Below are positions 37,808 through 46,573 of a DNA stretch of 64,000 nucleotides, piece by piece (within the stretch, counting starts at the first letter, position 1; every line of letters starts with the position of its first letter). A program made the position numbers and the translations under genes. The DNA lies in assembly GCA_016702555.1 (NCBI GenBank), contig JADJDV010000004.1, forward strand, positions 1-64,000, given 5' to 3'. Under the pieces are notes generated by a model. The model did not search any database, had not been told where the DNA came from, and was given only the letters and a program-made list of their open reading frames with translations. The stretch comes from Burkholderiales bacterium (GTDB lineage: Bacteria; Pseudomonadota; Gammaproteobacteria; Burkholderiales; Burkholderiaceae_C).

Positions 37808-39709
37808 ATGGAATTCCTGACCGCCAACTACGCCCCGATCATGTTCGTGGGGCTGATCTGCTTTCTGATTCTGGGTTTTCCGGTCGCCTTCAGCCTGGGC
37901 GCCTGCGGCCTGGCCTTCGGCTTCCTGGGCATCGAGTTGGGCATCTTCCCCGCCTCCATCATGGCCTGGCTGCCACAGCGCCTGATCGGCATCATGGCCA
38001 ACGACACGCTGCTGGCGGTGCCCTTCTTCACCTTCATGGGCCTGGTGCTGGAGCGCAGCGGCATGGCCGAGGACCTGCTCGACACCGTCGGCCAGGTGTT
38101 CGGCCCGATGCGCGGCGGCCTGGCACTGGCGGTGATCTTCGTCGGCGCGCTGCTGGCGGCCACCACCGGCGTGGTCGCCGCCTCGGTGATCTCGATGGGC
38201 CTGATCTCGCTGCCCATCATGCTGCGCTACGGCTACGACCGCCCGCTCACCAGCGGCGTCATCGCCGCCTCCGGCACGCTGGCGCAGATCATCCCGCCGT
38301 CGCTGGTGCTGATCATCATGGCCGACCAGCTGGGCCGCAGCGTCGGCGACCTGTACAAGGGCGCCTTCGTGCCGGCCTTCATGCTGGTCGGCCTGTACGT
38401 GCTCTACATCGTGGCGCTGGCCATCTTCAGGCCCAAGGCGGTGCCGGCGCTGCCGCCCGAGGCACGCACCTTCCGCGAAGCCAACGGCAGCAGCGGCTAC
38501 CCCTCGCTGCTGGTGCTGGCGGTGCTGTCGGCGCTGGTGTCCATCTTCCTGGCGCGCCACATGGCCGACGTGCACACCTGGTGGGAAGGCAAGCTGATCG
38601 AATCGGTGCCGACCGACGAAAAGATCGTCGTCGCCATGTGCGGCGGCGTGTTCGTGGCCTGGCTGATCGCCACCGCCAACCGGATGCTGAAACTGGGCCT
38701 GCTGTCGAAGCTGGCCGAACGCGTCACCTTCGTGCTGATCCCGCCGCTGCTGCTGATCTTCCTGGTGCTGGGCACCATCTTCCTGGGCGTGGCCACACCC
38801 ACCGAAGGCGGCGCCATGGGCGCCGTGGGCGCGCTGGTGATGGCGGTGCTGCGCGGGCGCATGAACTGGTCGCTGCTCAAGCAGTCGCTGGCCTCGACCA
38901 CCAAGCTGGCCTCGTTCGTGATGTTCATCCTGATCGGCGCCACCGTGTTCAGCATGGTGTTCCAGGCCGCCGACGGCCCGAAGTGGGTCGAACACCTGCT
39001 GTCCGACCTGCCCGGCGGCGCGGCGGGCTTCCTGATCTTCGTCAACGTCATGATCTTCTTCCTGGCGTTCTTCCTCGACTACTTCGAGCTGTCCTTCATC
39101 GTGGTGCCGCTGCTGGCGCCGGTGGCGGAGAAGATGGGGATCGACCTGATCTGGTTCGGCGTGCTGCTGGCGGTGAACATGCAGACCTCCTTCCTGCACC
39201 CGCCGTTCGGCTTCGCGCTGTTCTTCCTGCGCTCGGTGGCGCCCGAAAAGCCTTATGTCGACAAGGTGACCGGCAAGGTGATGGAGCCGGTGACGACGAT
39301 GCAGATCTACAAGGGCGCGATCCCCTTCCTGATCATCCAGCTGACCATGGTCGGCATCCTGATCGCCTTCCCGGGCCTGGTCACCGGCAGCCTGGACAAG
39401 AAAGTCGTCATCGACATGGACGCCGTCGGCGCGCAGATGCGCGAGAGCCTGGGCAATGTGCAGGGCTACGGCGACACTCCCGCCCCCGGTGCCAGCCCTG
39501 GCGCGCCGGGCGAGAGCTGGGGCAACGACAGCGCCTGGGGCAAGGAGTCGGCGCCGGCTGCGCCGGCCGCACCTGCTGCTCCCGCGGGCGACGTCCCCAC
39601 CGCGCCCGACCACTCGACCGCCCCGGCACCCGCCGCCCCAGCAGCCGAGGGCTACGGCAGCGACGACCCGATGAAAGCGCTGACGGAGTCGCTCAAGCCG
39701 GACAAATGA
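37808..39709 (+). CDS. TRAP transporter large permease DctM, extended C-terminus
   Basis: The 633-residue transport subunit has the usual DctM core: ILGFPVAFSLGACGLAFGFLG, SVISMGLISLPIMLRYGYDR, SGTLAQIIPPSLVLIIMADQLG, GVATPTEGGAMGAVGAL and TSFLHPPFGFALFFLRSVAP. It has a long central loop (residues about 215-300). About 85 C-terminal residues beyond the last helix are rich in Pro, Ala and Gly (PAPGASPGAPGESWG onward) and end DPMKALTESLKPDK. It follows dctQ by 18 bases. The substrate is unknown. Confidence 0.9.
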   Translation: MEFLTANYAPIMFVGLICFLILGFPVAFSLGACGLAFGFLGIELGIFPASIMAWLPQRLIGIMANDTLLAVPFFTFMGLVLERSGMAEDLLDTVGQVFGPMRGGLALAVIFVGALLAATTGVVAASVISMGLISLPIMLRYGYDRPLTSGVIAASGTLAQIIPPSLVLIIMADQLGRSVGDLYKGAFVPAFMLVGLYVLYIVALAIFRPKAVPALPPEARTFREANGSSGYPSLLVLAVLSALVSIFLARHMADVHTWWEGKLIESVPTDEKIVVAMCGGVFVAWLIATANRMLKLGLLSKLAERVTFVLIPPLLLIFLVLGTIFLGVATPTEGGAMGAVGALVMAVLRGRMNWSLLKQSLASTTKLASFVMFILIGATVFSMVFQAADGPKWVEHLLSDLPGGAAGFLIFVNVMIFFLAFFLDYFELSFIVVPLLAPVAEKMGIDLIWFGVLLAVNMQTSFLHPPFGFALFFLRSVAPEKPYVDKVTGKVMEPVTTMQIYKGAIPFLIIQLTMVGILIAFPGLVTGSLDKKVVIDMDAVGAQMRESLGNVQGYGDTPAPGASPGAPGESWGNDSAWGKESAPAAPAAPAAPAGDVPTAPDHSTAPAPAAPAAEGYGSDDPMKALTESLKPDK

Positions 39710-39755
39710 CGACTCGTCCAGCTCACTCCATTGCCAGTTCGAAGCATCAATAATT

Positions 39756-39829
39756 GTCATCCCCGCGAAGGCGGAGATCCGGACAGGGCGTCCGCAATGC
39801 TGTGGGATTCCCGCCTTCGCGCGATTGAC
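39756..39829. repeat. CCGCGAAGGCGG-type inverted repeat
   Basis: GTCATCCCCGCGAAGGCGGA at 39756 and its imperfect complement (GGATTCCCGCCTTCGCGCGA at 39805) form 25-base arms. The GTCATTCCCGCGAAGGCGGG pattern is a repeat found between genes in many proteobacteria. It lies just past the TRAP operon. Confidence 0.75.
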
Positions 39830-39876
39830 GGCATGAGTGACGCCGTGAAGCGGAATTGAAATCCGCCGGGGTGGTT

Positions 39877-39925
39877 TGTCATTTGTCATCGATGCCGCGC
39901 AGCGGCGAGGTCATCCGTCATCGCA
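39877..39925. repeat. AATGAC/GTCATT intergenic repeat, copy 3
   Basis: TTGTCATTTGTCATCGATG, then GCCGCGCAGCGGC and GAGGTCATCCGTCATCGC, matches the copies at 20548, 31366 and 56661 in reverse orientation. Confidence 0.65.
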
Positions 39926-39934
39926 TCGGCGTAA

Positions 39935-40015
39935 GAGGAAACCACCGGCTCCGCCCCTCCCTCACCACCCGGCATGCGGATCCGCACCGGGCGATTCGAA
40001 AGTTTGAGGTTATGA
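39935..40015 (-). mobile_element. Probable 3' remnant of a group II intron
   Basis: The minus strand reads TTCGAATCGCCCGGTGCGGA, TCCGCATGCCGGGTGGTGAG, GGAGGGGCGGAGCCGGTGG. The GCCCGGTGCGGATCCGCATG block with its partner CCGGGTGG folds into the hairpin that I recognise as the tail (domain V/VI region) following bacterial group II intron maturase genes. No maturase reading frame remains. The assignment is from memory of these tails and is tentative. Confidence 0.45.
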
Positions 40016-40042
40016 GAGTCGGGGCAACCCAACCGATCAAGG

Positions 40043-40353
40043 CTGAGCGCTCCAGTCGCTCCATCTTGACGCGCCCGTGATCGTCACGGCGCGGTGTTGG
40101 CTCCCACATTGGCTAGGCACTCCAGCAGGTTGAGGCCGGCCATCAGCAGGTACTTCTCGGCGTCGGTGCACACACGCAGCAAATCGTGGTCGCCGAGGCA
40201 TCCATAGACGAATGCCTGCAAGCAGCGCTCGCGATGCTCGTCGCAGAACTGCTGGACCATCTGCCGCGCCAGATCGCCCGGCAACCCGTCGTTGAAGTGC
40301 GCGCGGGTCGTGAGCCGCTGCATGCACCTGTCCTGCACATCCTCCGAAACGCC
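40043..40353 (-). pseudogene. IS66 right-end remnant with broken passenger gene
   Basis: From 40353 to 40084 the minus strand reads VSEDVQDRCMQRLTTRAHFNDGLP through CLANVGANTAP, clearly related to residues 62-150 of the IS66 passenger at 2531-2983. The DNA beyond the stop (GTGACGATCACGG, CGCGTCAAGATGGA, CGACTGGAGCGCTCAG) matches the right end of the element at 2980-3031. The first half of the gene, tnpA-C and the left end are absent, and upstream sequence is unrelated. This is a second, older IS66 scar. Confidence 0.75.
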
Positions 40354-40573
40354 TGGCCACGCACCCTCATGCAGTTGCGCTTCGCCTTGTTCGTTGCAAC
40401 CAACTTGCGGCGGGACTTGCACCCGCAGGTGTGCGCCCATGCGGGGTGCACCACCAAGAAAAAACCGCCCGAAGGCGGTTCTTTCGTTTCTGCGGACAGC
40501 GCACCCTGAACAAACGGCGCGAGCGGCGGGGATGACATGCCCCTCGCGGGCGGGTGTGCCCGACGCGAGCGCG
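40354..40573. other. Gap between IS66 scar and rpsT
   Basis: Apart from the terminator at 40457-40480 I see no feature here. A minus-strand frame continues to 40440 in phase with the passenger remnant but its sequence is not conserved with it. Confidence 0.4.
40457..40480 (-). terminator. Rho-independent terminator downstream of rpsT
   Basis: On the minus strand AACCGCC, loop TTCG, GGCGGTT, then TTTTC. The compact GC stem, UUCG-type loop and T-run are classic. It is about 95 bases after the rpsT stop. Confidence 0.85.
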
Positions 40574-40879
40574 TCAGGCGGCGGCTTGTTGGCTCAGCGC
40601 CTTGAGCTTGGCCGACAGGCGGCTCTTGTCGCGCGCGGCCTTGTTCTTGTGAAAGATGCCCTTGTCGGCGACGGTATCGACCACCGACTGCATCAGGGCG
40701 AAGGCGCTTTGCGCCTTCTCCTTGTCACCGGCGAGAACGGCCTTTTCGACGTTCTTCACCGAGGTGCGGTATTTCGAGCGCAGCGAGGTGTTCGCGGCGT
40801 TCAGCTTGACGTTCTGGCGGGCGCGTTTGCGCCCCGACGCCAGACGGGGGTTCTTTTTCTTCGGCTTTCCAGCGGCCAT
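40574..40879 (-). CDS. rpsT: 30S ribosomal protein S20
   Basis: S20 binds 16S rRNA early in 30S assembly. The 101-residue protein shows the family pattern KKKNPRLASGRKRARQNVKLNAAN, SKYRTSVKNVEKAV and GIFHKNKAARDKSRLSAKLKAL. The start ATG at 40879 (MAAGKPKKKNP) has an AGGAAC ribosome site; longer frames upstream are not conserved. It is divergent from murJ, a common arrangement in this group. Confidence 0.97.
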   Translation of the reverse strand: MAAGKPKKKNPRLASGRKRARQNVKLNAANTSLRSKYRTSVKNVEKAVLAGDKEKAQSAFALMQSVVDTVADKGIFHKNKAARDKSRLSAKLKALSQQAAA

Positions 40880-41013
40880 TGAAGTGTTCCTTTGAGGTTT
40901 GTGGATGTTGTCGGCAGAACCGCGCATTATAGGCGCGCGCGGCCGATGCAGCCAGACCCGGTGGCCGGCGCGCTGGGCGGGACTACACTCTCGGCCCAAT
41001 CGAAAGCGCCTTC

Positions 41014-42567
41014 GTGAGCCTGTTCAAATCCGCTTCCATCGTCTCCCTGCTGACCCTGGGCTCGCGCATCACCGGCCTGGTGCGCGATTTGCTGATGGCC
41101 TCGGCCTTCGGCGTCAGCGGCCTGACGGACGCCTTCAACGTGGCGTTTCGCATCCCCAACCTGCTGCGCCGGCTGTTCGGCGAGGGCGCCTTCAGCCAGG
41201 CCTTCGTGCCGGTGCTGGCCTCGAGCAAGGCGCGCGACGGCGACGAGGTGACGCGCCGGCTGATCGACGCCGTCGCCACCGCGCTGGCCTGGGTGCTGGT
41301 GCTGACCTGCGTGGTCGGCGTGCTGGCGGCGCCGCTGCTGGTGTGGGCGCTGGCCAGCGGCCTGGACGCACGCAGCTTCGACGCCGCCGTGCTGATGACG
41401 CGCTGGATGTTCCCCTACATCGGCTGCATGTCGCTGGTGGCGCTGTCGGCCGGCATCCTGAACACCTGGAGGCACTTCGCCGTGCCGGCCGCCACGCCGG
41501 TGCTGCTGAACATCGCCATGATCCTGGCCGCCTGGCTGGGCGCGCCCTGGTTTGCGTCGATGGGCATCGAGCCGATCTACGTGATGGCGCTGGGCGTGAT
41601 GGTGGGCGGGCTGCTGCAGCTCGGCGTGCAGGTGCCGGCGCTGCACCGGCTCGGGCTGCTGCCGCGCATCGGCCTCGGCTGGCGGCGCGTGCGCGACGCC
41701 TGGCGCGATGCCGGCGTGCGCCAGGTGCTGGGCCTGATGCTGCCGGCGCTGCTGGGCGTGGGCGTGGCGCAGCTGTCGCTTTTGATCAACACCCAGATCG
41801 CCTCGCACCTGGCCGAGGGCAGCGTGACCTGGGTCTGGTACGCCGACCGCTTGATGGAGTTTCCCACCGCGCTGCTGGGCGTGGCGCTGGGCGTGGTGCT
41901 GACGCCGCAACTGGCGGGCGCGCGCGCCAGTGGCGACGACGCGCGTTATTCGCAGATGCTGGACTGGGGCCTGCGCCTGGTGGTGTTGCTGGCGTTGCCC
42001 TGCGCGGCGGCGCTGCTGACCTTTGCCACGCCGCTGATCGCCACCCTGTTCCACCACGGCCTGTTCTCGGCCGACGACGTGCAGCGTTCGGCGCTGGCGC
42101 TGGCGCTGTACGGCATCGGCCTGGTCGGGCTGGTGGCAGTGAAGGTGCTGGCCCCCGGCTACTACGCCAGCCTGGACATCCGCACGCCGGTCAAGATCGC
42201 CATCGTGGTGCTGGTGGTCACGCAGCTGTTCAACCTCATCTTCGTGCCCTGGCTGCAGCACGCGGCGCTGACGCTGTCGATCGGCCTGGGCGCGCTGATC
42301 AACGCACTGTGGTTGCTGCGCGGCTTGGTCCGGCGCGGCAGCTACCGGCCACACGCCGGCTGGGGCGTGTTCGGCGCCCAGGTGCTGGGCGCCACGCTGC
42401 TGATGAGCGCCTTCCTGGTCTGGGGCGCGCGCCACTTCGACTGGATCGGCACCGCGGCGCTGCCGCGCGCCGGTCTGCTGGCGGCGCTGGTGGCCGGCGC
42501 GGGCTTGATCTACTTCGGCGCCCTGCTGACCTCGGGCCTGAAGCTGCGCCAGCTGCTGCGCCGTTAG
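41014..42567 (+). CDS. murJ: Lipid II flippase MurJ
   Basis: MurJ flips lipid II across the inner membrane for peptidoglycan synthesis. The 517-residue protein has 13-14 helices and starts at GTG 41014 with SLFKSASIVSLLTLGSRITGLVRDLL. Key features are the early Arg (GSRITGLVRD), FRIPNLLRRLFGEGAFSQAFVPV and INTQIASHL with WVWYADRLMEFP. Divergent from rpsT by 134 bases. Length is standard. Confidence 0.96.
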   Translation: MSLFKSASIVSLLTLGSRITGLVRDLLMASAFGVSGLTDAFNVAFRIPNLLRRLFGEGAFSQAFVPVLASSKARDGDEVTRRLIDAVATALAWVLVLTCVVGVLAAPLLVWALASGLDARSFDAAVLMTRWMFPYIGCMSLVALSAGILNTWRHFAVPAATPVLLNIAMILAAWLGAPWFASMGIEPIYVMALGVMVGGLLQLGVQVPALHRLGLLPRIGLGWRRVRDAWRDAGVRQVLGLMLPALLGVGVAQLSLLINTQIASHLAEGSVTWVWYADRLMEFPTALLGVALGVVLTPQLAGARASGDDARYSQMLDWGLRLVVLLALPCAAALLTFATPLIATLFHHGLFSADDVQRSALALALYGIGLVGLVAVKVLAPGYYASLDIRTPVKIAIVVLVVTQLFNLIFVPWLQHAALTLSIGLGALINALWLLRGLVRRGSYRPHAGWGVFGAQVLGATLLMSAFLVWGARHFDWIGTAALPRAGLLAALVAGAGLIYFGALLTSGLKLRQLLRR

Positions 42568-42604
42568 CATTGACGGCAGCCGCCCGCCGGCCTACAACAC
42601 GCCC

Positions 42605-43453
42605 ATGCCGCTGAATCTGTCCGCGCCCACACCGCTGACCTATTTCGCCGCGCTGGTGGACAGCGACGAGCAGTTGCCGCTGCTCGAAGCCGCCGCCAGC
42701 CTGGCGCAGGACGAGTACCCCGCGCTCGACCTGCAGCAGGTGCTGGCCGAGGTCGACCAGCTGGCGGCGCGACTGACGCGGCGCGTACACCCCGGCACCG
42801 GCGCCATGCAGCGGCTGCAGGCCCTGAACCAGCTGTTCTTCGGCGAACTCGGTTTTACCGGCAACGTCAACGACTACTACAGCCCCGACAACAGCTACCT
42901 GCACAAGGTGCTGAGCACGCGCCGCGGCATCCCGATCTCGCTGGCCGTGCTGTGGCTGGAGCTGGCGCACAGCCTGGAACTGCAGGCCGAGGGCATCAGC
43001 TTTCCCGGCCACTTCCTGGTGCAGGTCAGGCTCGGGCATGGCCGCGTGGTGGTCGATCCATTCACCGGCGCCTCGCTCAGCCGCGAGGAGCTGCTGGAGC
43101 GCATCGAGTCTTTCCACCCGCGCTTCACGCTGCCGCTGGACAACAGCGCGCCGCTGGCGCTGTACCTGCAACCGGCGCACGCGCGGCAGATCCTGGCGCG
43201 CATGCTGCGCAACCTGCAAGAGATCCACCGCACGCAGCCCGACTGGGCGCGCTTCGTCGCCGTGCAGGACCGCCTGGTGACGCTGCTGCCGCGCGCCTGG
43301 GAGGAGTACCGCGACCGCGGCCTGGCGCTGGCCGAACTGGGCCAGCGCGACCTGGCGCGCGCCGACCTGCGCCTGTACCTGCGCGAGGCCACCGACGCCA
43401 CCGACCGCGACACCATGGCCGTTCGGCTGGCGGCGCTGGACGGCGCGGCCTAA
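42605..43453 (+). CDS. SirB1-family transglutaminase-like/TPR protein
   Basis: The 282-residue protein has the SirB1 domain: LNQLFFGELGFTGNVNDYYSPDNSYLHKVLSTRRGIPISLAVLW, then LQAEGISFPGHFLVQV and VVVDPFTGA. It ends with two TPR-like helices (YRDRGLALAELGQRDLARADLRLYL). The fold is related to transglutaminases, but the catalytic cysteine position is not evident here, and the cellular role is not established. It follows murJ by 37 bases and overlaps the next, convergent gene by four bases. Confidence 0.85.
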   Translation: MPLNLSAPTPLTYFAALVDSDEQLPLLEAAASLAQDEYPALDLQQVLAEVDQLAARLTRRVHPGTGAMQRLQALNQLFFGELGFTGNVNDYYSPDNSYLHKVLSTRRGIPISLAVLWLELAHSLELQAEGISFPGHFLVQVRLGHGRVVVDPFTGASLSREELLERIESFHPRFTLPLDNSAPLALYLQPAHARQILARMLRNLQEIHRTQPDWARFVAVQDRLVTLLPRAWEEYRDRGLALAELGQRDLARADLRLYLREATDATDRDTMAVRLAALDGAA

Positions 43454-44577
43454 GGCCGGCCTACCAGTGCCACCACCTGCTCGGCCAGCGCCAGACAGCT
43501 GGTCAGCCCCGGCGACTCGATGCCGAACAGGTTGACCAGTCCCCCTACGCCGTGGTCGCGCGGCCCCTGGATGAGGAAGTCGGCCGCCGCCTCGCCCGGT
43601 CCGCTGATCTTGGGCCGGATGCCGGCGTAGCCGGGTTGCAGGGCATCATCGGGCAGGCCGGGCCAGTACCTTCGCACCTCAGCGTAGAAAGCGTCGCCAC
43701 GCGCCGGGTCGACCTGCAGGTCTTCCGACGCATCCACCCATTGCACGTCGGGCCCGAATTTCGCCTGGCCACCCAGATCGAGTGTCAGGTGCACGCCCAG
43801 CCCACCGGGTTCGGGCACGGGATAGATCAGGCGACCGAACGGCGCGCGGCCACTCAGCGTGAAGTAGTTGCCCTTGGCAAACCAGGCGCGTGGCACGTGG
43901 CGCGCATCCAGCCCGTTCGTGCGCGCCGCCAGCGCCGGGGCCTGCAGGCCGGCGGCGTTGACGACCCAACGCGCCGCCAGCTTGGTGCCTGCCGCGCCAC
44001 CGCCCATCACGATCTCGATGGTGGCCGGCGCGTGCGCCACGACCGCCATCGATTCGACCGGTGATTGCAGCGCCAGCAAGCCGCCCGCGTTTTCCAGATC
44101 GCCCAGCAGCGACAGCATCAGGCCGTGGCTGTCGACGATGCCGGTCGAGGGCGACAGCAAGGCGGCGTGGCATTGCAGCGCCGGCTCCAGCGCCTGCGCC
44201 TGCGCGCGCGTGAGCCATGGCAGGTCACCAACGCCATTGGCGGCGGCGCGCTGCCGGATGGCGCGCAGTTCGTCGATCTGACTTTCGCTGGTGGCCACGA
44301 TCAGCTTGCCGCAGCGCCGATGCGGCACGCCGCGCTCGGCGCAGTAGTCGTACAGCATCTGCCTGCCGCGCACGCACAGCCGGGCCTTCAGCGAGTCTTG
44401 CGGGTAGTAGATGCCGGCGTGGATGACCTCGCTGTTGCGCGCGCTGGTCTGGGTGCCAAAGGCTTCCAGCGCTTCCAGCACCATCACCTCGCGCCCGGCC
44501 AACGCCAGCGCGCGCGCCACCGCCAGGCCGACCACGCCGGCGCCGATGACGACCGTATCGACGTGCTCCGCACTCAC
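43450..44577 (-). CDS. FAD-dependent oxidoreductase, L-2-hydroxyglutarate oxidase-like
   Basis: The 375-residue protein has an N-terminal FAD motif (VVIGAGVVGLAVARALALAGREVMVLE) and the DAO-type continuation (GTQTSARNSEVIHAGIYYPQDSLKARLCVRG), which together typify the LhgO group oxidising L-2-hydroxyglutarate. Later segments GNYFTLSG, LIYPVPEPGGLGVHLTLDLGG and GIESPGLTSCLALAE agree. Its start overlaps the stop of the deacetylase-like gene by four bases, so the two are one operon. The substrate is inferred from family only. Confidence 0.82.
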   Translation of the reverse strand: MSAEHVDTVVIGAGVVGLAVARALALAGREVMVLEALEAFGTQTSARNSEVIHAGIYYPQDSLKARLCVRGRQMLYDYCAERGVPHRRCGKLIVATSESQIDELRAIRQRAAANGVGDLPWLTRAQAQALEPALQCHAALLSPSTGIVDSHGLMLSLLGDLENAGGLLALQSPVESMAVVAHAPATIEIVMGGGAAGTKLAARWVVNAAGLQAPALAARTNGLDARHVPRAWFAKGNYFTLSGRAPFGRLIYPVPEPGGLGVHLTLDLGGQAKFGPDVQWVDASEDLQVDPARGDAFYAEVRRYWPGLPDDALQPGYAGIRPKISGPGEAAADFLIQGPRDHGVGGLVNLFGIESPGLTSCLALAEQVVALVGRP

Positions 44578-45608
44578 GATTCAAAGCCTTGCACTACCTG
44601 GGCGGCGTTCTCGCCCAGTTCGGCTGCCGCGTAGCCGCCTTCGAGGATGAAGGCCGTGGGCAGGCCAAGCCGCCGCAGGCACGCGCCCAGGCGCGTGAAG
44701 TCGTCCCGCTGCAAGCGGAACTGGCTGATCGGATCGCCCGCAAACGTATCCAGTCCCAGCGACACCACCAGCGCGTCGGCCTGATGCCGCCGGATGCACT
44801 GGCACCCGATGTCGAGCGCATCGAACCAGGCCGCCGCGCTGCTGCCCGCCGGCAGCGGCAGGTTCAGGTTGAAGCCCGCGCCCGGCCCAGCGCCGGTCTC
44901 GTCGGCGTGGCCCAGGTAGAACGGGTATTCGGTGCGCGGGTCGCCGTGGACGCTGACGAACAGCACGTCGGCGCGCTCGTAGAAACAGGCCTGCGTGCCA
45001 TTGCCGTGGTGGTAGTCCACGTCCAGCACGGCCACCCGCGCCGCGCCGCCATCGCGCAGGCCCTGCGCCGCCACGGCGGCGTTGTTGAGAAAGCAGTAGC
45101 CGCCCATGAAGTCCGGCCCCGCATGGTGACCGGGCGGGCGCGTGGCGCAGAACACGGCGCGCTCGCCCTGCAACAGCGCCTGCGCCGCGCTGGCGGCGGC
45201 GTCGGCGCCGGTCTTGGCCGCCGCCCAGGTGCCGGCCGACAGGGGGCTGCCGTTGTCCATCGAATACAGCCCCAGGCGCGCGGTGAAGTTCTGCGGCTCA
45301 AGGTCGCTGCGCAGCGTGCGCACCGGCCAGACCGAGGGAAAGGGCTGCCGCTCGGCGTTGGTGGCATCCAGCGCCAGCCACTGATCCCAGGCCGTGCGCA
45401 GAAAGTCAAGGTAGCGCGGCGTGTGGATGCGGCTGAGTTGCGGCGTGCTGTCCACCTCGGGCGTGCGCAGCGGATGGCCACGGGCGCGCAAGGCCTGCTC
45501 GACGAAGTCGGCGCGCGCCGGCCCTTCGAAGCAGGGCACGCGCTCGCCCCGAAAGAACTCGAAACGCGGCGCGTGCTGGCTTTGCGCGGGGTTCAGATAA
45601 GTCAGCAT
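44574..45608 (-). CDS. Histone-deacetylase-fold amidohydrolase
   Basis: Members deacetylate polyamines or proteins using zinc. The 344-residue protein shows the zinc-site and catalytic motifs: RPPGHHAGPDFMGGYCFLNNAAVAA (paired His), AVLDVDYHHGNGTQACFYERADV (Asp and His ligands) and SLGLDTFAGDP (second Asp). The N-terminus MLTYLNPAQSQHAPRFEFFRGE matches bacterial acetylpolyamine aminohydrolases and related HdaH-type enzymes. It is transcribed with the downstream flavoprotein. Its start is 72 bases after thiD on the same strand, so read-through from the thi genes is possible. Confidence 0.88.
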   Translation of the reverse strand: MLTYLNPAQSQHAPRFEFFRGERVPCFEGPARADFVEQALRARGHPLRTPEVDSTPQLSRIHTPRYLDFLRTAWDQWLALDATNAERQPFPSVWPVRTLRSDLEPQNFTARLGLYSMDNGSPLSAGTWAAAKTGADAAASAAQALLQGERAVFCATRPPGHHAGPDFMGGYCFLNNAAVAAQGLRDGGAARVAVLDVDYHHGNGTQACFYERADVLFVSVHGDPRTEYPFYLGHADETGAGPGAGFNLNLPLPAGSSAAAWFDALDIGCQCIRRHQADALVVSLGLDTFAGDPISQFRLQRDDFTRLGACLRRLGLPTAFILEGGYAAAELGENAAQVVQGFES

Positions 45609-45680
45609 CGCGCGATTGTGCGGGACACGTTGCACCGCGGGCTACCCCGTTCAGCGTCGTCGCGGCGCCATCGGTTTACG

Positions 45681-46529
45681 TCAGGGCCTGACCGGCCGCA
45701 GCACGGTAGCGCGCGGCGAGAAGCCGTGGTTCAGCGGCCCCACTCCCTGCCCGGTCTGCACCAGCGCGCCTTCCTTGATGGCGTCCAGCACGTAGCTGCG
45801 CGCGGCCTCGGTGGCCAGGCGCAGTGGCAGGCCCTGCGCCAGGAACACCGCCAGCGCCGACGACAGCGTGCAGCCGGCGCCGTGCAGGTTGCGCGTATCC
45901 ACGCGCTCGTGCTGCATGGCCTGCGGCTCGGCACCGCGCTCAATCAGCACGTCGATCACCTGCTCGCCCAGCAGGTGGCCGCCCTTGAGCAGCACCGCGT
46001 GCGCGCCCATCTGCAGCAGCGCCTGCGCCGCGCCGAGCATCTCGTCCGCGCCCTGCACCGGGCGGCCCAGCAGCAACGCCGCCTCGTCCAGATTCGGCGT
46101 GATCAGGGCGGCGCGCGGAAACAGCTCGGCCACCAGCGCCTGCACCGCGTCCGGCTCGATCAATGCCGCGCCGCTGGCCGAGGTCATCACCGGGTCCAGC
46201 ACCACGTGCGGCAGCGCATGGCGGTCGATCGCCTGCGCCACCGCGCGCACCACCTCGGCCGAGTGCAGCATGCCGATCTTGACCGCGTGCGCGCCGATGT
46301 CGCCGACCACGGCATCGATCTGCGCGGCCAGGAAGTCGGCCGGCGCCGCGTGGATGGCGCTCACGCCCTGGGTGTTCTGCGCCGTCAGCGCGGTGATAGC
46401 GCTCATGCCATAGCAGCCGAGTGCGGCAAAGGTTTTGAGATCGGCCTGGATGCCAGCGCCGCCACCCGAATCGGACCCGGCGATGGTCAGTATGCGGACG
46501 TATTCCTGCGCCCGGTTGGCGTTTTTCAT
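45681..46529 (-). CDS. thiD: Hydroxymethylpyrimidine/phosphomethylpyrimidine kinase
   Basis: ThiD phosphorylates HMP and HMP-P for thiamine synthesis. The 282-residue protein has GSDSGGGAGIQADLKTFAALG near the start, GMSAITALTAQNTQGV and VLDPVMTSASGAAL in the middle, and HGAGCTLSSALAVFLAQG near the end. The ATG at 46529 begins MKNANRAQEYVRILTIAGSD. It lies 44 bases after a ThiD-ThiE fusion gene, so the genome carries two ThiD domains side by side. Confidence 0.93.
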   Translation of the reverse strand: MKNANRAQEYVRILTIAGSDSGGGAGIQADLKTFAALGCYGMSAITALTAQNTQGVSAIHAAPADFLAAQIDAVVGDIGAHAVKIGMLHSAEVVRAVAQAIDRHALPHVVLDPVMTSASGAALIEPDAVQALVAELFPRAALITPNLDEAALLLGRPVQGADEMLGAAQALLQMGAHAVLLKGGHLLGEQVIDVLIERGAEPQAMQHERVDTRNLHGAGCTLSSALAVFLAQGLPLRLATEAARSYVLDAIKEGALVQTGQGVGPLNHGFSPRATVLRPVRP

Positions 46530-46573
46530 GATCGACTCCCGTCCTTCAAGCACTGCGGGGCCGCGGTCGCGGC

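Noticed and set aside
36602..39889. A 1095-codon minus-strand open frame opposite the tup regulator and TRAP genes
   Set aside because: Composition is His/Gln/Arg/Gly repeats typical of antisense frames in GC-rich DNA, and the + strand genes are clearly real.
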